Of a stretch of 9,307 nt of DNA, positions 1 to 6,890 are shown piece after piece. This stretch comes from Schlesneria sp. (lineage in GTDB: Bacteria; Planctomycetota; Planctomycetia; Planctomycetales; Planctomycetaceae), in NCBI GenBank assembly GCA_025353525.1, contig JANXOO010000911.1, forward strand, positions 1 through 9,307, given 5' to 3'. The notes below the pieces were generated by a model, which was given only the letters and a program-made list of their open reading frames with translations, had not been told where the DNA came from and searched no databases. The position numbers were made by a program, and so were the translations under genes. The first letter of the stretch is position 1. Each line of letters starts with the position of its first letter.

Positions 1-201
1 TCGGCAACAAGATTTCTGATCGAAGTCGAAGCCGTTCACTCGAAGAGATTCGAAGAAGTCTTCGCCGGATTTTCGGCCATTCGAATCGGTCGTGTGACAT
101 CGGACAATCGCGTCAGGTCAACGGGAGCCGTCAATGGACAAGTACAACTCGATGTTTCCTGTTCGGATCTGAAAACAGCATGGCAAAAACCACTCGCGTG
201 A
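1..201 (+). CDS. purL: PurL C-terminus (phosphoribosylformylglycinamidine synthase II), partial
   Basis: Frame 1 is open from the window edge to a TGA at 199-201, giving the last 66 residues of a protein whose start lies outside the window. The residues follow the layout I know from the C-terminal PurM/AIRS-like domain of PurL: S-x-x-RF-x-x-EV near the start, a phenylalanine-rich helix (F-E-E-V-F-A-G-F), then IGRVT at about residues 29-33, a short strand segment, and an ending L-x-x-AW-x-x-PL. PurL is the synthetase subunit that makes FGAM from FGAR, ATP and glutamine-derived ammonia in cytoplasmic purine synthesis. The catalytic part is not in view, so the call rests on this tail alone. It converges on the DUF1501 gene across about 195 bp. 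A related AIRS-family enzyme is the main alternative. Confidence 0.75.
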   Translation, partial: SATRFLIEVEAVHSKRFEEVFAGFSAIRIGRVTSDNRVRSTGAVNGQVQLDVSCSDLKTAWQKPLA

Positions 202-396
202 GACGAAGGAACGGCGCATCATCTTCTGTCGGAACCATTTTTGGCTGAAACTTGCCCCAAGACGGTCAAGCAGTGGCACGAACTGAAAAAATGCGCCAAA
301 TCGTTGTCCGACAGAATCGACAGTGGCTGCAAGTTCGTCGGTGGGTCGCGGCAACGTTTCCCTGTTACGGCGGTCGTCTTCCGGCAGACGCATCAA
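202..396. other. Convergent intergenic region, purL / DUF1501
   Basis: This 195-bp gap lies between two converging stop codons. The only structure I see is a weak inverted repeat at 375-390 (CGTCT, 6-nt loop, AGACG), seven bases past the DUF1501 stop. It has only five base pairs and no following T-run on either strand, so it is at best a poor bidirectional terminator. No convincing gene was found. Confidence 0.4.
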
Positions 397-1644
397 TCAG
401 ACCGGAGCAAACACTTGTCCTAATACCGGCTCGGACGGAATCTGAAGCCATGTGAGCAGCGATGCGTAGACCGAACGGAAATCGACCGTGTGCTGCAAGT
501 CTCCGTCATCCAGTTGCGTCAAACTCGGATGTGTGCCGAAGATTCCGGGCTTGTTCGGGGCCGATGCGGTGGTTGGAGTCATCCTGAACAACATCGACGC
601 GGCACCGTGATCGGTGCCGAGGCTTCCGTTTTCTGCGACGCGTCGACCAAATTCCGAAAACGTCGACAGCATTACCTGGTCGGCAATCCCATGGCCCGCC
701 AGATCGCGTTCGAATGCCCTGATCGCTCCGCCCAGTTCTGCCAACAGGGCTGCATGCCCTGCCTCCTGTTGTGCGTGTGTGTCGAATCCGTCCAGAGTGA
801 CGAAATACATTCGGGCGGGCAATTCGGCGGCGACCATCTGGGCAACCAGCTTCAGTCGGTTTGCAAGACCCGTTGAGGGATATTCTGCGGCAGGCTTGTA
901 AGTGGTACTCAGGCTTTTCATCCGGTCGGCGTTGGTGAACGCGGTCGTCGTGGCCCGTCGCAGAAAATCGAGTTCGCTTCGATTTCCGGAGACAGTCGCG
1001 GCGGTGCGGTTCAATGATTCCCGTTTCAATTTCCGATGCGATTCGGGACCAGAACCGTCCACCAGTTGGAAATCTTCAAGCCGACGAAGTGTCGGCACGG
1101 TCACTCGTCCGCTGACGAATGTGAGTGGCAGTTTTTCTGTGCCGAGCGTCAACGCTTCAGCGAGCGCCGCATCCCGATCAACCTGCCACTCGAGCGCCCT
1201 GCCGAGCCAACCGTCGCGTGGGGCTGCGACATCCGGCTGTGCCGATTGCCAGATATCCATCGAACGAAAATGGGACCGGTCAGGCTGCGGATAGCCAACC
1301 CCCTGGACGATCGCCAGCTTCCCTTCGTCGTACAGCTCTTTCAACCCTGTCAGTCGCGGATGCAGACCCAATCGGTCGTCGATTTTCAACGCCTGGTTTT
1401 TTGGGATTCCGATTCCGGGGCGAGCCTTGTAATACGCATCGTCGGAATACGGGATCAACGTGTTCAGCCCGTCGTTGCCACCTGCCAATTGAATCAGTAC
1501 CAGGATTCGCCGATCGGCAGTCATGGTGGTCGCAGCAACTTCGGCCGCACGAGCGAGGAACTGAGGTGGGGCGATACCAAGCGACACAACACCTGCTGTA
1601 CCGAGTTGCCTGAGGAATTCGCGCCGAGTCGATGAAAGTGTCAT
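397..1644 (-). CDS. DUF1501 family protein with twin-arginine signal
   Basis: This 415-residue protein is exported but of unknown function. Residues 1-40 form a Tat signal: T-R-R-E-F-L at 6-11, then a hydrophobic stretch (AGVVSLGIAPP) and an A-R-A-A-region cleavage area. The body carries DUF1501 hallmarks: QLAGGNDGLNTLIP at 52-65, GVGYPQPDRSHFRSMDIWQS at 115-134, TLDGFDTHAQQ at 283-293, STFSEFGRRVAENGS at 327-341 followed by GTDHGAAS at 343-350, and DFRSVYASLL at 388-397. The family is related to alkaline phosphatase/sulfatase-like folds, and the conserved Asp/His residues resemble a metal site; that activity is inference. The ATG at 1644 is supported by AGGAA five bases upstream. In Planctomycetes such genes are usually paired with a DUF1800 gene. 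None lies directly upstream here, and downstream is purL. Confidence 0.93.
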   Translation of the reverse strand: MTLSSTRREFLRQLGTAGVVSLGIAPPQFLARAAEVAATTMTADRRILVLIQLAGGNDGLNTLIPYSDDAYYKARPGIGIPKNQALKIDDRLGLHPRLTGLKELYDEGKLAIVQGVGYPQPDRSHFRSMDIWQSAQPDVAAPRDGWLGRALEWQVDRDAALAEALTLGTEKLPLTFVSGRVTVPTLRRLEDFQLVDGSGPESHRKLKRESLNRTAATVSGNRSELDFLRRATTTAFTNADRMKSLSTTYKPAAEYPSTGLANRLKLVAQMVAAELPARMYFVTLDGFDTHAQQEAGHAALLAELGGAIRAFERDLAGHGIADQVMLSTFSEFGRRVAENGSLGTDHGAASMLFRMTPTTASAPNKPGIFGTHPSLTQLDDGDLQHTVDFRSVYASLLTWLQIPSEPVLGQVFAPV

Positions 1645-1859
1645 GTCGTTTCCTGGTAACAGACGGCTTTGTGAGTTCCTGATCAGGGCTACCCTACCGG
1701 TTTATTACCCACGCACGGGACAGGCGGTTTCAGGTACGAGAATTCGACGATCACGCCAGCGCTTTTGCCACGCTTCAATCGTTGCTTCGTTTAGTGCAAA
1801 CTTGCGTGATTGTTAGGCATCGTTCTGACGGAAAAGCTGAAAATACCGGGGAAAATGAT
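1645..1859. other. Intergenic region upstream of DUF1501 and the small ORF
   Basis: This is the non-coding start of the gap between the DUF1501 start (-) and the small ORF (+). It holds a perfect 10-bp palindrome, CCTGATCAGG at 1678-1687, about 34 bases before the DUF1501 start codon, which could be an operator or chance. I found no convincing sigma-70 promoter for the DUF1501 gene. If the small ORF is sigma-54 controlled, an activator site would be expected in this stretch, but I could not pick out an obvious one. Confidence 0.35.
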
Positions 1860-1876
1860 TTGGCGCAAGAAATGCT
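1860..1876 (+). promoter_or_regulatory. Candidate sigma-54 (-24/-12) promoter
   Basis: The sequence TTGGCGCAAGAAATGCT matches the RpoN consensus TTGGCACGN4TTGCT, with the invariant GG (1862-1863) and GC (1874-1875) exactly 12 bases apart. The differences are at three less conserved places (A to G, G to A, and T to A before the TGC). Using the usual spacing, transcription would begin near 1887, just ahead of the Shine-Dalgarno sequence at 1892-1897 and 18 bases before the ATG at 1905. The spacing fit is good, but the match was found by eye and no activator site was identified. Confidence 0.45.
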
Positions 1877-1904
1877 TGACGATGTCATTCCAAGGAGAAA
1901 CACG

Positions 1905-2045
1905 ATGTTTGACTTGGTTTTCGATATTTTCATGGTTGTTGGTGCGTTAACCCCATTGGCAGCGATCGAACAGTGGCGCGAGTTCGTTAATTCCCGATCG
2001 CTCTCGGCGTCGGCGGCTCAAAAAAGCAACTCGCCCGTTGTTTAG
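1905..2045 (+). CDS. Small hydrophobic protein, unknown (46 aa)
   Basis: I do not recognise this protein. The ORF begins MFDLVFDIFMVVGALTPLAA and is hydrophobic over roughly residues 1-22, which fits one membrane segment or an uncleaved signal. A short charged stretch follows (EQWREFVNSR, about residues 22-31), then a Ser/Ala-rich tail ending SPVV. The start is chosen because AAGGAG (1892-1897) sits seven bases ahead of the ATG. The same frame is open back to an ATG at 1782, but that longer start has no comparable ribosome site. A sigma-54-like promoter match lies just upstream. It ends 62 bp before the converging VWA gene, with a hairpin between. It could be a chance ORF: 46 codons is short, and the case rests on the signals around it rather than on similarity. 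Confidence 0.45.
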   Translation: MFDLVFDIFMVVGALTPLAAIEQWREFVNSRSLSASAAQKSNSPVV

Positions 2046-2098
2046 ACTTAAAAAACACTCCGTACGAACTTCTGGCCGTGTGCTTTGAATTAGTCTTT

Positions 2099-2117
2099 GC
2101 TGGTCGGTTAGACCAGC
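2099..2117 (-). terminator. Hairpin over the VWA stop codon
   Basis: GCTGGTC and GACCAGC form a perfect 7-bp stem with a 5-nt loop. Read on the minus strand, the loop begins with the TAA stop codon of the VWA gene, and the 5' arm encodes its last residues (K-L-V). It sits between two converging genes and may act as a bidirectional terminator. There is no clear T-run on either side, so intrinsic termination is uncertain; mRNA 3'-end protection is another possible role. Confidence 0.45.
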
Positions 2118-4582
2118 TTCCATCGCTTTCTTAACAGCCACTCGATGCTCAGCAGCAGGGTTGCGAGCATCAGAAATTCCCAGCGGTTCCAAAGCGGAAT
2201 CGGCTCGTCGGTCTCCATCGGAACGGGAGTCCCGCGCGGGATCTCTTCAGCCAGCCGATGCACTTCGTCCGGCGAATACAATCGTCCGTGAGAGGTCGTT
2301 GCCGCAAGCTGCAGGTCGGCTTTGTCCATTCCACGGCGCAGCATCTCGCGCTGCGGAATTTCGACCCTGAAATCGACCGAAGGTGGTGCCTCGTTGAACG
2401 CAGGTTGCGAGACCCATCCATGATACGTTCCCTCGCCAAGGCGGACCAATTGTCCTTCAAACGCCGTCGGCAGTTCGCGCAGCCTTGTCAGCTTGACTGT
2501 CTGGCGGCCTTCCCCCTTTCGCTCGACGATGACACTCACGCCATCTGCGTCGGGCGGAATAAATTTCTCATCGACGAATTTCACTCGCAACGTCGTCGGC
2601 TGACCACGCTGGTACACCTGTTGGTCAACGGTCAGTTCTGCTGTCCGGTCCTTGCCGATCAATCGCCCGCGGCTGAGGTACCTAACTGCCTGAATCCAGT
2701 ACCTGCCGAAATAGAGATCACCTTTCAAATAACGCCAGCGCCAACTGTCGTCCATCGTGTGATACAGTACTTTGCCCGCCGTTGCCTGCTGCAAAAGGAT
2801 TAACGGCAAGTGGCCACTCGTACCGCTTTTGAGCGGATGTTCGGCGAAAACACGGGTTCCTGGTTTCAGCTTCGAGACTTCGACCATCCACGCCAGCCTG
2901 GGAAGTCCGTTCCAGATGTTAAGACTGTCCGATTCACTCTCGCCAAACCGGAACAAACTGTTTCCCTTCTGGCCTTCCAGCGTCAGTATTGGGTGAAACG
3001 CCTCCGATGTTCCTTCCGCAGGGACTCGAACCGAGCTCAATTCAAACGGTAGCAGATTTTCGAGAGGCGTCCCGGCAAACGCCACGGGGTTGTAACGAGT
3101 TCCGGCGATCATCACGAGGCTGCCCCCTTTCACGCGAACGAACTCGCGCACGTTTTCGAGCACCGCATTACCGAGTTTCGTTGGTGCAAGGTCGCCAAGT
3201 ACCAGGACATCGAATCGGGCAAGGTCTTCTTTTTTGACCGGAAAATGAGGGATCGCTGTTCGATCTTCCTGCGCATATTCGAGATCAGCATCCTGCAGCA
3301 ACGTGCTCAACTCGATCGATTTGTCCCGTTCGAAAAGTTGTTTCAGGAATCGGAATTCATAACGGGGCAGTCCGTCAGCTAACAGGACCCGGATTTTGTC
3401 GCCGCGAACGCTCACGTGTCGGGTTTCGGCATTATTCGTGTGGTTCGATTCGTCGGATTGCGGTTCGATCTCGAGTACGAAATCGAACTCTCCGGCATCA
3501 GCCGACGTATACGGAAGTTCCACTGCCGTCGTCTGACCGTCGGCGGGAATCGTCACTTCGTGCCGTGCCAGACTCTCTTTTTCGCCTTCCTTCCGAAGGT
3601 GGAGCAAGACTTTTTTACCCGCGTATCCAAAGCTGCGCAGCTTGGCTTTAAAGACCATGGGGTCCCCGACGAATGCGACTTCGTCGACTGTCGTGTCATT
3701 CAAATACAAATCCCTCGCGGCTGCATCGCTGCCCAATCCGACGATGTGCAGTTGAACGCCCTTTCGACGCACCGATTCGGCGATCGTCGAAAGTTTGTCA
3801 GTATCAGAGACGCTGGCGACCCCGTCTGTGAACAGAATGACGGCTGCTGGCGGAGCACCACGCAAATCTCCGAGAACCTTTTTTATGGCCGGAGCCGGCC
3901 GAGTCTGATCCCCGTCCGCTCGAAGTTCGTGCAGCTCTTTCAATACTGCTGCCAACTTTTCACGGGTCAAGCCGGATTCAGTGAGTTCTGACCGGGTGGG
4001 AACTGATGAACTCTCAACTTCCGTGAGCCCGACTGCCGAAGTGGCAAATTCGCCGGACTCCAGTGGAACAGCGGTCTCCGCGAACCGGTAAAGACGAAGC
4101 TGGTGTCCCCTTTTGAGTTCCTGAAGTAACTGCCCGCCATTTCTGGTCAGTAAATGTCGGGCAATCGCCAGCCGAGTCGGTTCGCCTTCGCCCGTTTTGG
4201 CCAATTCGGTTGCCAATTGTGTCGACCGGGGCGAGACGGCGTACTGGTCTTGCAGCGACATACTGGCACTTGTGTCGATCATGATGGCGACGACCGGTAA
4301 TCCGGTTCGCTCGATCGTCAGCCGCAGTTCCGTCAGCAGGCACAGGATCAGCACAAACACCAACAGCCTGATCGCGATTAACAGCGTCTGGCCGGGCCAA
4401 CGAAGCGACGCTCCATCGCGACGGTAGATTCCAATCACGAAGATCGCAGTCACGACGAGGGCGGGTACAATCAGCCACTGAGGCTGTGGCCAATTCCAGT
4501 CGAACCGCCAGGCCGTCCCTTCGCCGGGACGAGGGGCCGGGAGGCCGAGATACCACGAAAAAAGATGTTGAAGAGTGTCCAT
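2108..4582 (-). CDS. Membrane-anchored VWA protein with GATase-like domain
   Basis: This 824-residue protein resembles the large VWA proteins of Planctomycetes; its function is unknown. Two membrane segments lie near the N-terminus (about 36-53 and 66-84). A von Willebrand factor A domain follows (about 97-285) with the metal-binding D103-T-S-A-S107 (DxSxS) and F-T-D-G at 251-254. Next is a CARDB/Ig-like segment (about 300-390), then a Rossmann-like glutamine-amidotransferase-type region (about 397-635: VLLADG, FDVLVLGD, GGSLVMIAG). Where a class I amidotransferase has its nucleophile cysteine this region has no cysteine, so it is probably a non-catalytic binding module. A second beta-rich region (about 645-742) and a C-terminal membrane helix (801-818) with a basic tail end the protein. 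The ATG directly follows the map stop codon and has no clear ribosome site, so translational coupling is likely. Such proteins often sit beside MoxR ATPase and DUF58 genes, which are not present here. Confidence 0.9.
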   Translation of the reverse strand: MDTLQHLFSWYLGLPAPRPGEGTAWRFDWNWPQPQWLIVPALVVTAIFVIGIYRRDGASLRWPGQTLLIAIRLLVFVLILCLLTELRLTIERTGLPVVAIMIDTSASMSLQDQYAVSPRSTQLATELAKTGEGEPTRLAIARHLLTRNGGQLLQELKRGHQLRLYRFAETAVPLESGEFATSAVGLTEVESSSVPTRSELTESGLTREKLAAVLKELHELRADGDQTRPAPAIKKVLGDLRGAPPAAVILFTDGVASVSDTDKLSTIAESVRRKGVQLHIVGLGSDAAARDLYLNDTTVDEVAFVGDPMVFKAKLRSFGYAGKKVLLHLRKEGEKESLARHEVTIPADGQTTAVELPYTSADAGEFDFVLEIEPQSDESNHTNNAETRHVSVRGDKIRVLLADGLPRYEFRFLKQLFERDKSIELSTLLQDADLEYAQEDRTAIPHFPVKKEDLARFDVLVLGDLAPTKLGNAVLENVREFVRVKGGSLVMIAGTRYNPVAFAGTPLENLLPFELSSVRVPAEGTSEAFHPILTLEGQKGNSLFRFGESESDSLNIWNGLPRLAWMVEVSKLKPGTRVFAEHPLKSGTSGHLPLILLQQATAGKVLYHTMDDSWRWRYLKGDLYFGRYWIQAVRYLSRGRLIGKDRTAELTVDQQVYQRGQPTTLRVKFVDEKFIPPDADGVSVIVERKGEGRQTVKLTRLRELPTAFEGQLVRLGEGTYHGWVSQPAFNEAPPSVDFRVEIPQREMLRRGMDKADLQLAATTSHGRLYSPDEVHRLAEEIPRGTPVPMETDEPIPLWNRWEFLMLATLLLSIEWLLRKRWKLV

Positions 4583-5404
4583 TCAAACGAACTGGTGACC
4601 AGACTGAGGGCCATTTTTGGTCAGTGTCAGAATCTCGGGTCCGGTTTCCGTCACCAGAATCGAGTGTTCAAACTGCGCCGAGAGCGATAAATCCATCGTG
4701 CGAACTGTCCATTTGTCGCGAGAATCGAGCATTGTCCGCCACGTACCAACATTCAGCATCGGCTCGACAGTAAAACACATCCCCGGCTCGATGACGATCT
4801 GTGGCGCACTTGTTTTGGGAACATAGTGAGGCACGCCCGGTTCCTGATGGAATTCCCGCCCCAATCCGTGTCCCTGATACTCTTGCACCACCGAGTATCC
4901 CTTTTCTCGAGCGTATCGTTCGATCGCCCGACCAATATCACTGATTTTCCCGAACGGCTGAATCGACTGAATTCCGACGTAAAGGGACTCGAACGTTGTC
5001 TGAACGAGCCGTCGTGCTTCGTTCGAGACATTACCAATCAGAAACGTTTCTGATGAATCGCCGTGCCAGCCGTCGACAATCGTCGTCAAATCGACGTTGA
5101 CGATATCCCCGTCACGCAGCGGCATCCGGTTTGGAATTCCGTGGCAAACGACCTCGTTCACGCTGGTGCATAAACTGTTTGGATACGACTTGTAGCCCAG
5201 GCACGCAGGAATGTGCCCGTGGTCCATCGTATAGTCGTAGACAAGTTTGTCGAGTTCCAGCGTTGTGACACCCGCCTTCACCTGCGGTCGGATGAAATCC
5301 ATCAATTGCGCGTTGAAACGCCCCGCCGCACGCATTCCTTCCCGATCATCGTCGGACAGATACAGCGGACACTTCGACTGAGCCTTGCGTCGCAATACGT
5401 TCAT
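4583..5404 (-). CDS. map: Type I methionine aminopeptidase
   Basis: This enzyme removes the initiator methionine from new cytoplasmic proteins using a two-metal site. All expected residues are visible (numbered from the ATG at 5404, 273 aa): His88 in CHGIPN, Asp105 in VNVDLTT, Asp116 in HGDSSETF, His179 in GHGLGREFH with His186, Glu214 in FTVEPML, and Glu246 in QFEHSILVT. The helix REGMRAAGR, typical of the family start, begins about 20 residues in, so the N-terminus is slightly longer than in E. coli (264 aa in total). The start is uncertain. The ATG at 5404 has no ribosome site at normal distance, while a TTG at 5413 is seven bases from GGGAG and a further TTG at 5419 is also in frame. The gene is the first of a tight pair with the VWA gene, with no bases between stop and start. 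Confidence 0.97.
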   Translation of the reverse strand: MNVLRRKAQSKCPLYLSDDDREGMRAAGRFNAQLMDFIRPQVKAGVTTLELDKLVYDYTMDHGHIPACLGYKSYPNSLCTSVNEVVCHGIPNRMPLRDGDIVNVDLTTIVDGWHGDSSETFLIGNVSNEARRLVQTTFESLYVGIQSIQPFGKISDIGRAIERYAREKGYSVVQEYQGHGLGREFHQEPGVPHYVPKTSAPQIVIEPGMCFTVEPMLNVGTWRTMLDSRDKWTVRTMDLSLSAQFEHSILVTETGPEILTLTKNGPQSGHQFV

Positions 5405-5488
5405 AATATTCAAGAACAAACTCCCGACCGACCGCCGCGGACAGTCTCAAGAAAACGAGGGGGGCTCGGCACAAGCTTGTCCCGTCAA

Positions 5489-5516
5489 ATTTTATGGGCT
5501 AAATCGTGTCCGTCAA
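5489..5516 (-). promoter_or_regulatory. Sigma-70-like promoter for map-VWA
   Basis: On the minus strand, TTGACG (-35, 5516-5511) and TAAAAT (-10, 5494-5489) are separated by 16 bases, each differing from consensus at one position. Transcription would start near 5482, leaving a leader of about 75 bases before map. The -35 box lies in TTGACGGACA, which is nearly repeated as TTGACGGGACA at 5488-5478 across the predicted start site. A perfect palindrome, ACAAGCTTGT, follows at 5471-5480. These could be operator sequences. The rest of the 5405-5645 gap holds no gene that I can support. Confidence 0.6.
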
Positions 5517-5645
5517 TTATATCGGCAAATTCACGTGGGAATAGTGTCATCGGGCCACGACCCTTTCGCAAGCCATTTTTCTTCGGTGTTCCGGGCAAAC
5601 CGCTCTACATTGCAAACTGCCCCTGATTGTGTTTTGAGGACGCTG

Positions 5646-6890
5646 CTACTTACCGAGGTTTTCGAAAAGATAGAGCCCCGATTTTCCGGGGCAAACGAGG
5701 TCGGTATCCCCGTCACCATCGATATCAATGGCACTCATTTGCAAACCCGTACCGGCACTGCCGCGCGGGAAATCTTTCAGCGCCCAGCGGTCGCCAGCCT
5801 CTTTGGGTGCGTTCGTCGCCGGATCACCGTGAAAAATCGTGTGTTTGATCCACTTTTCTGCCGGGCGATCGAACTGATAGTAGAAAACAACCGGTGCATC
5901 GGTCGCACCAGGTTCGATTTCGTGTGCATAGATTCGTTTGCCAGTAATCAGTTCCGGCTCGCCTTTGCCGTCCAGGTTCGCGATCAACAACGTATGCACC
6001 TGCGAAAACGTGTCATCGATCTTCATTTTTGTCCAGACGCGCTGACCGTCAGTTCCGGTCGACTGTTTCAGCCACTGTAGCCCAAAGCCGTGGCCCATTC
6101 CCCAAATGACGTCGGCTTTTTGATCGCCATCCACGTCTCGGCCGACGATAAAGATACTCGCGGCCCCCAGTTCGAACTCCGCATGAAATGGCCATTTGTC
6201 CGACGCTGCATCCGCAGGTTGCTCATACCACCCTTTGGGAGTGATGAGATCGATTCGACCGTCATTATTGATATCACCTGCACCAACACCGTGTCCGGCC
6301 CCTTCACTGCCGAGATCGTGTTTCGTCCATACGGGTATCGGCTTTTGTTGCGTTAGCTGGTACCAGACGACGACGTTTCCCGGATTCGGCAAATAATCGG
6401 GTTTGCCATCGCCATTGATATCAATCAATTCGCCGGATTCCATGTTTCCGGGCATGTCAATTTCATGTTCAATCCATGGTTTCGTTGCATCTCCACCCGG
6501 ATTTTCGACCCAGCCAACACGTCTGCCGAAGTAGTTGCAAGTCACGATGTCGGGTCGACCATCGCCGTTGACATCGAGAGGCGAGTCCGAAAAATCTTCA
6601 TAGTAATGCGGATTCGGACCACTGGGCGGCACGTCTCTCACTTTATGTTTCGTCCAGCGAGGAGCCGCATACCACGAATCGCCCGAGAAAATATCGATTT
6701 TTCCATCGCCGTTAAAATCGGCTGCGCCACAGGCTTCGTAGGGTGACTGATCGTTGATCGTGTGCATTTTCCAGCGAATGCTGCCCGGTTGCTCCTGCGC
6801 CATCACGGAAGCAGCCACCAGGCCGATGCAACAGGCCATCGCACCGATTCGGGTTTCAGTTGCTGGCATTTGAAAGTATCGGGACAACAT
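5646..6890 (-). CDS. Secreted FG-GAP/VCBS repeat protein
   Basis: This 414-residue exported protein is probably a seven-bladed beta-propeller. Its N-terminus is a signal peptide with hydrophobic core MACCIGLVAASVMA and a likely cut after AMA-type residues near 31. Seven calcium-loop motifs of the DxDGDGxxD type lie at about residues 58 (DFNGDGKID), 106 (DVNGDGRPD), 157 (DINGDGKPD), 206 (DINNDGRID), 252 (DVDGDQKAD), 305 (NLDGKGEPE, degenerate) and 389 (DIDGDGDTD). They alternate with W-x-x-H-x-[ILV]-like strands such as WTKHKV, WIEHEI, WTKHDL and WIKHTI. The start at 6890 is chosen over an upstream in-frame ATG at 6965 because AGGAG sits eight bases ahead and the signal peptide then begins close to the N-terminus. 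The family often takes part in adhesion or binding at the cell surface; no catalytic motif is visible. It is divergent from hisD. Confidence 0.9.
   Translation of the reverse strand: MLSRYFQMPATETRIGAMACCIGLVAASVMAQEQPGSIRWKMHTINDQSPYEACGAADFNGDGKIDIFSGDSWYAAPRWTKHKVRDVPPSGPNPHYYEDFSDSPLDVNGDGRPDIVTCNYFGRRVGWVENPGGDATKPWIEHEIDMPGNMESGELIDINGDGKPDYLPNPGNVVVWYQLTQQKPIPVWTKHDLGSEGAGHGVGAGDINNDGRIDLITPKGWYEQPADAASDKWPFHAEFELGAASIFIVGRDVDGDQKADVIWGMGHGFGLQWLKQSTGTDGQRVWTKMKIDDTFSQVHTLLIANLDGKGEPELITGKRIYAHEIEPGATDAPVVFYYQFDRPAEKWIKHTIFHGDPATNAPKEAGDRWALKDFPRGSAGTGLQMSAIDIDGDGDTDLVCPGKSGLYLFENLGK

Noticed and set aside
375..390. Inverted repeat considered as a purL/DUF1501 terminator
   Set aside because: It has only five base pairs and no T-run on either strand, so it is mentioned only as weak structure.
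118..396. 92-codon minus-strand ORF right after the DUF1501 stop
   Set aside because: It runs antisense over the purL tail, has no ribosome site, and its composition does not look like a real protein.
1036..1635. 199-codon plus-strand ORF opposite DUF1501
   Set aside because: It is a shadow of DUF1501, whose conserved motifs cover the same bases.
1782..2045. Longer 87-codon version of the small ORF
   Set aside because: The upstream ATG lacks a ribosome site, and the added part would include the sigma-54-like element; the ATG at 1905 has AAGGAG at good distance.
3416..3991. 191-codon plus-strand ORF inside the VWA gene
   Set aside because: It is a shadow of the VWA reading frame; the opposite strand carries recognisable domains over the whole span.
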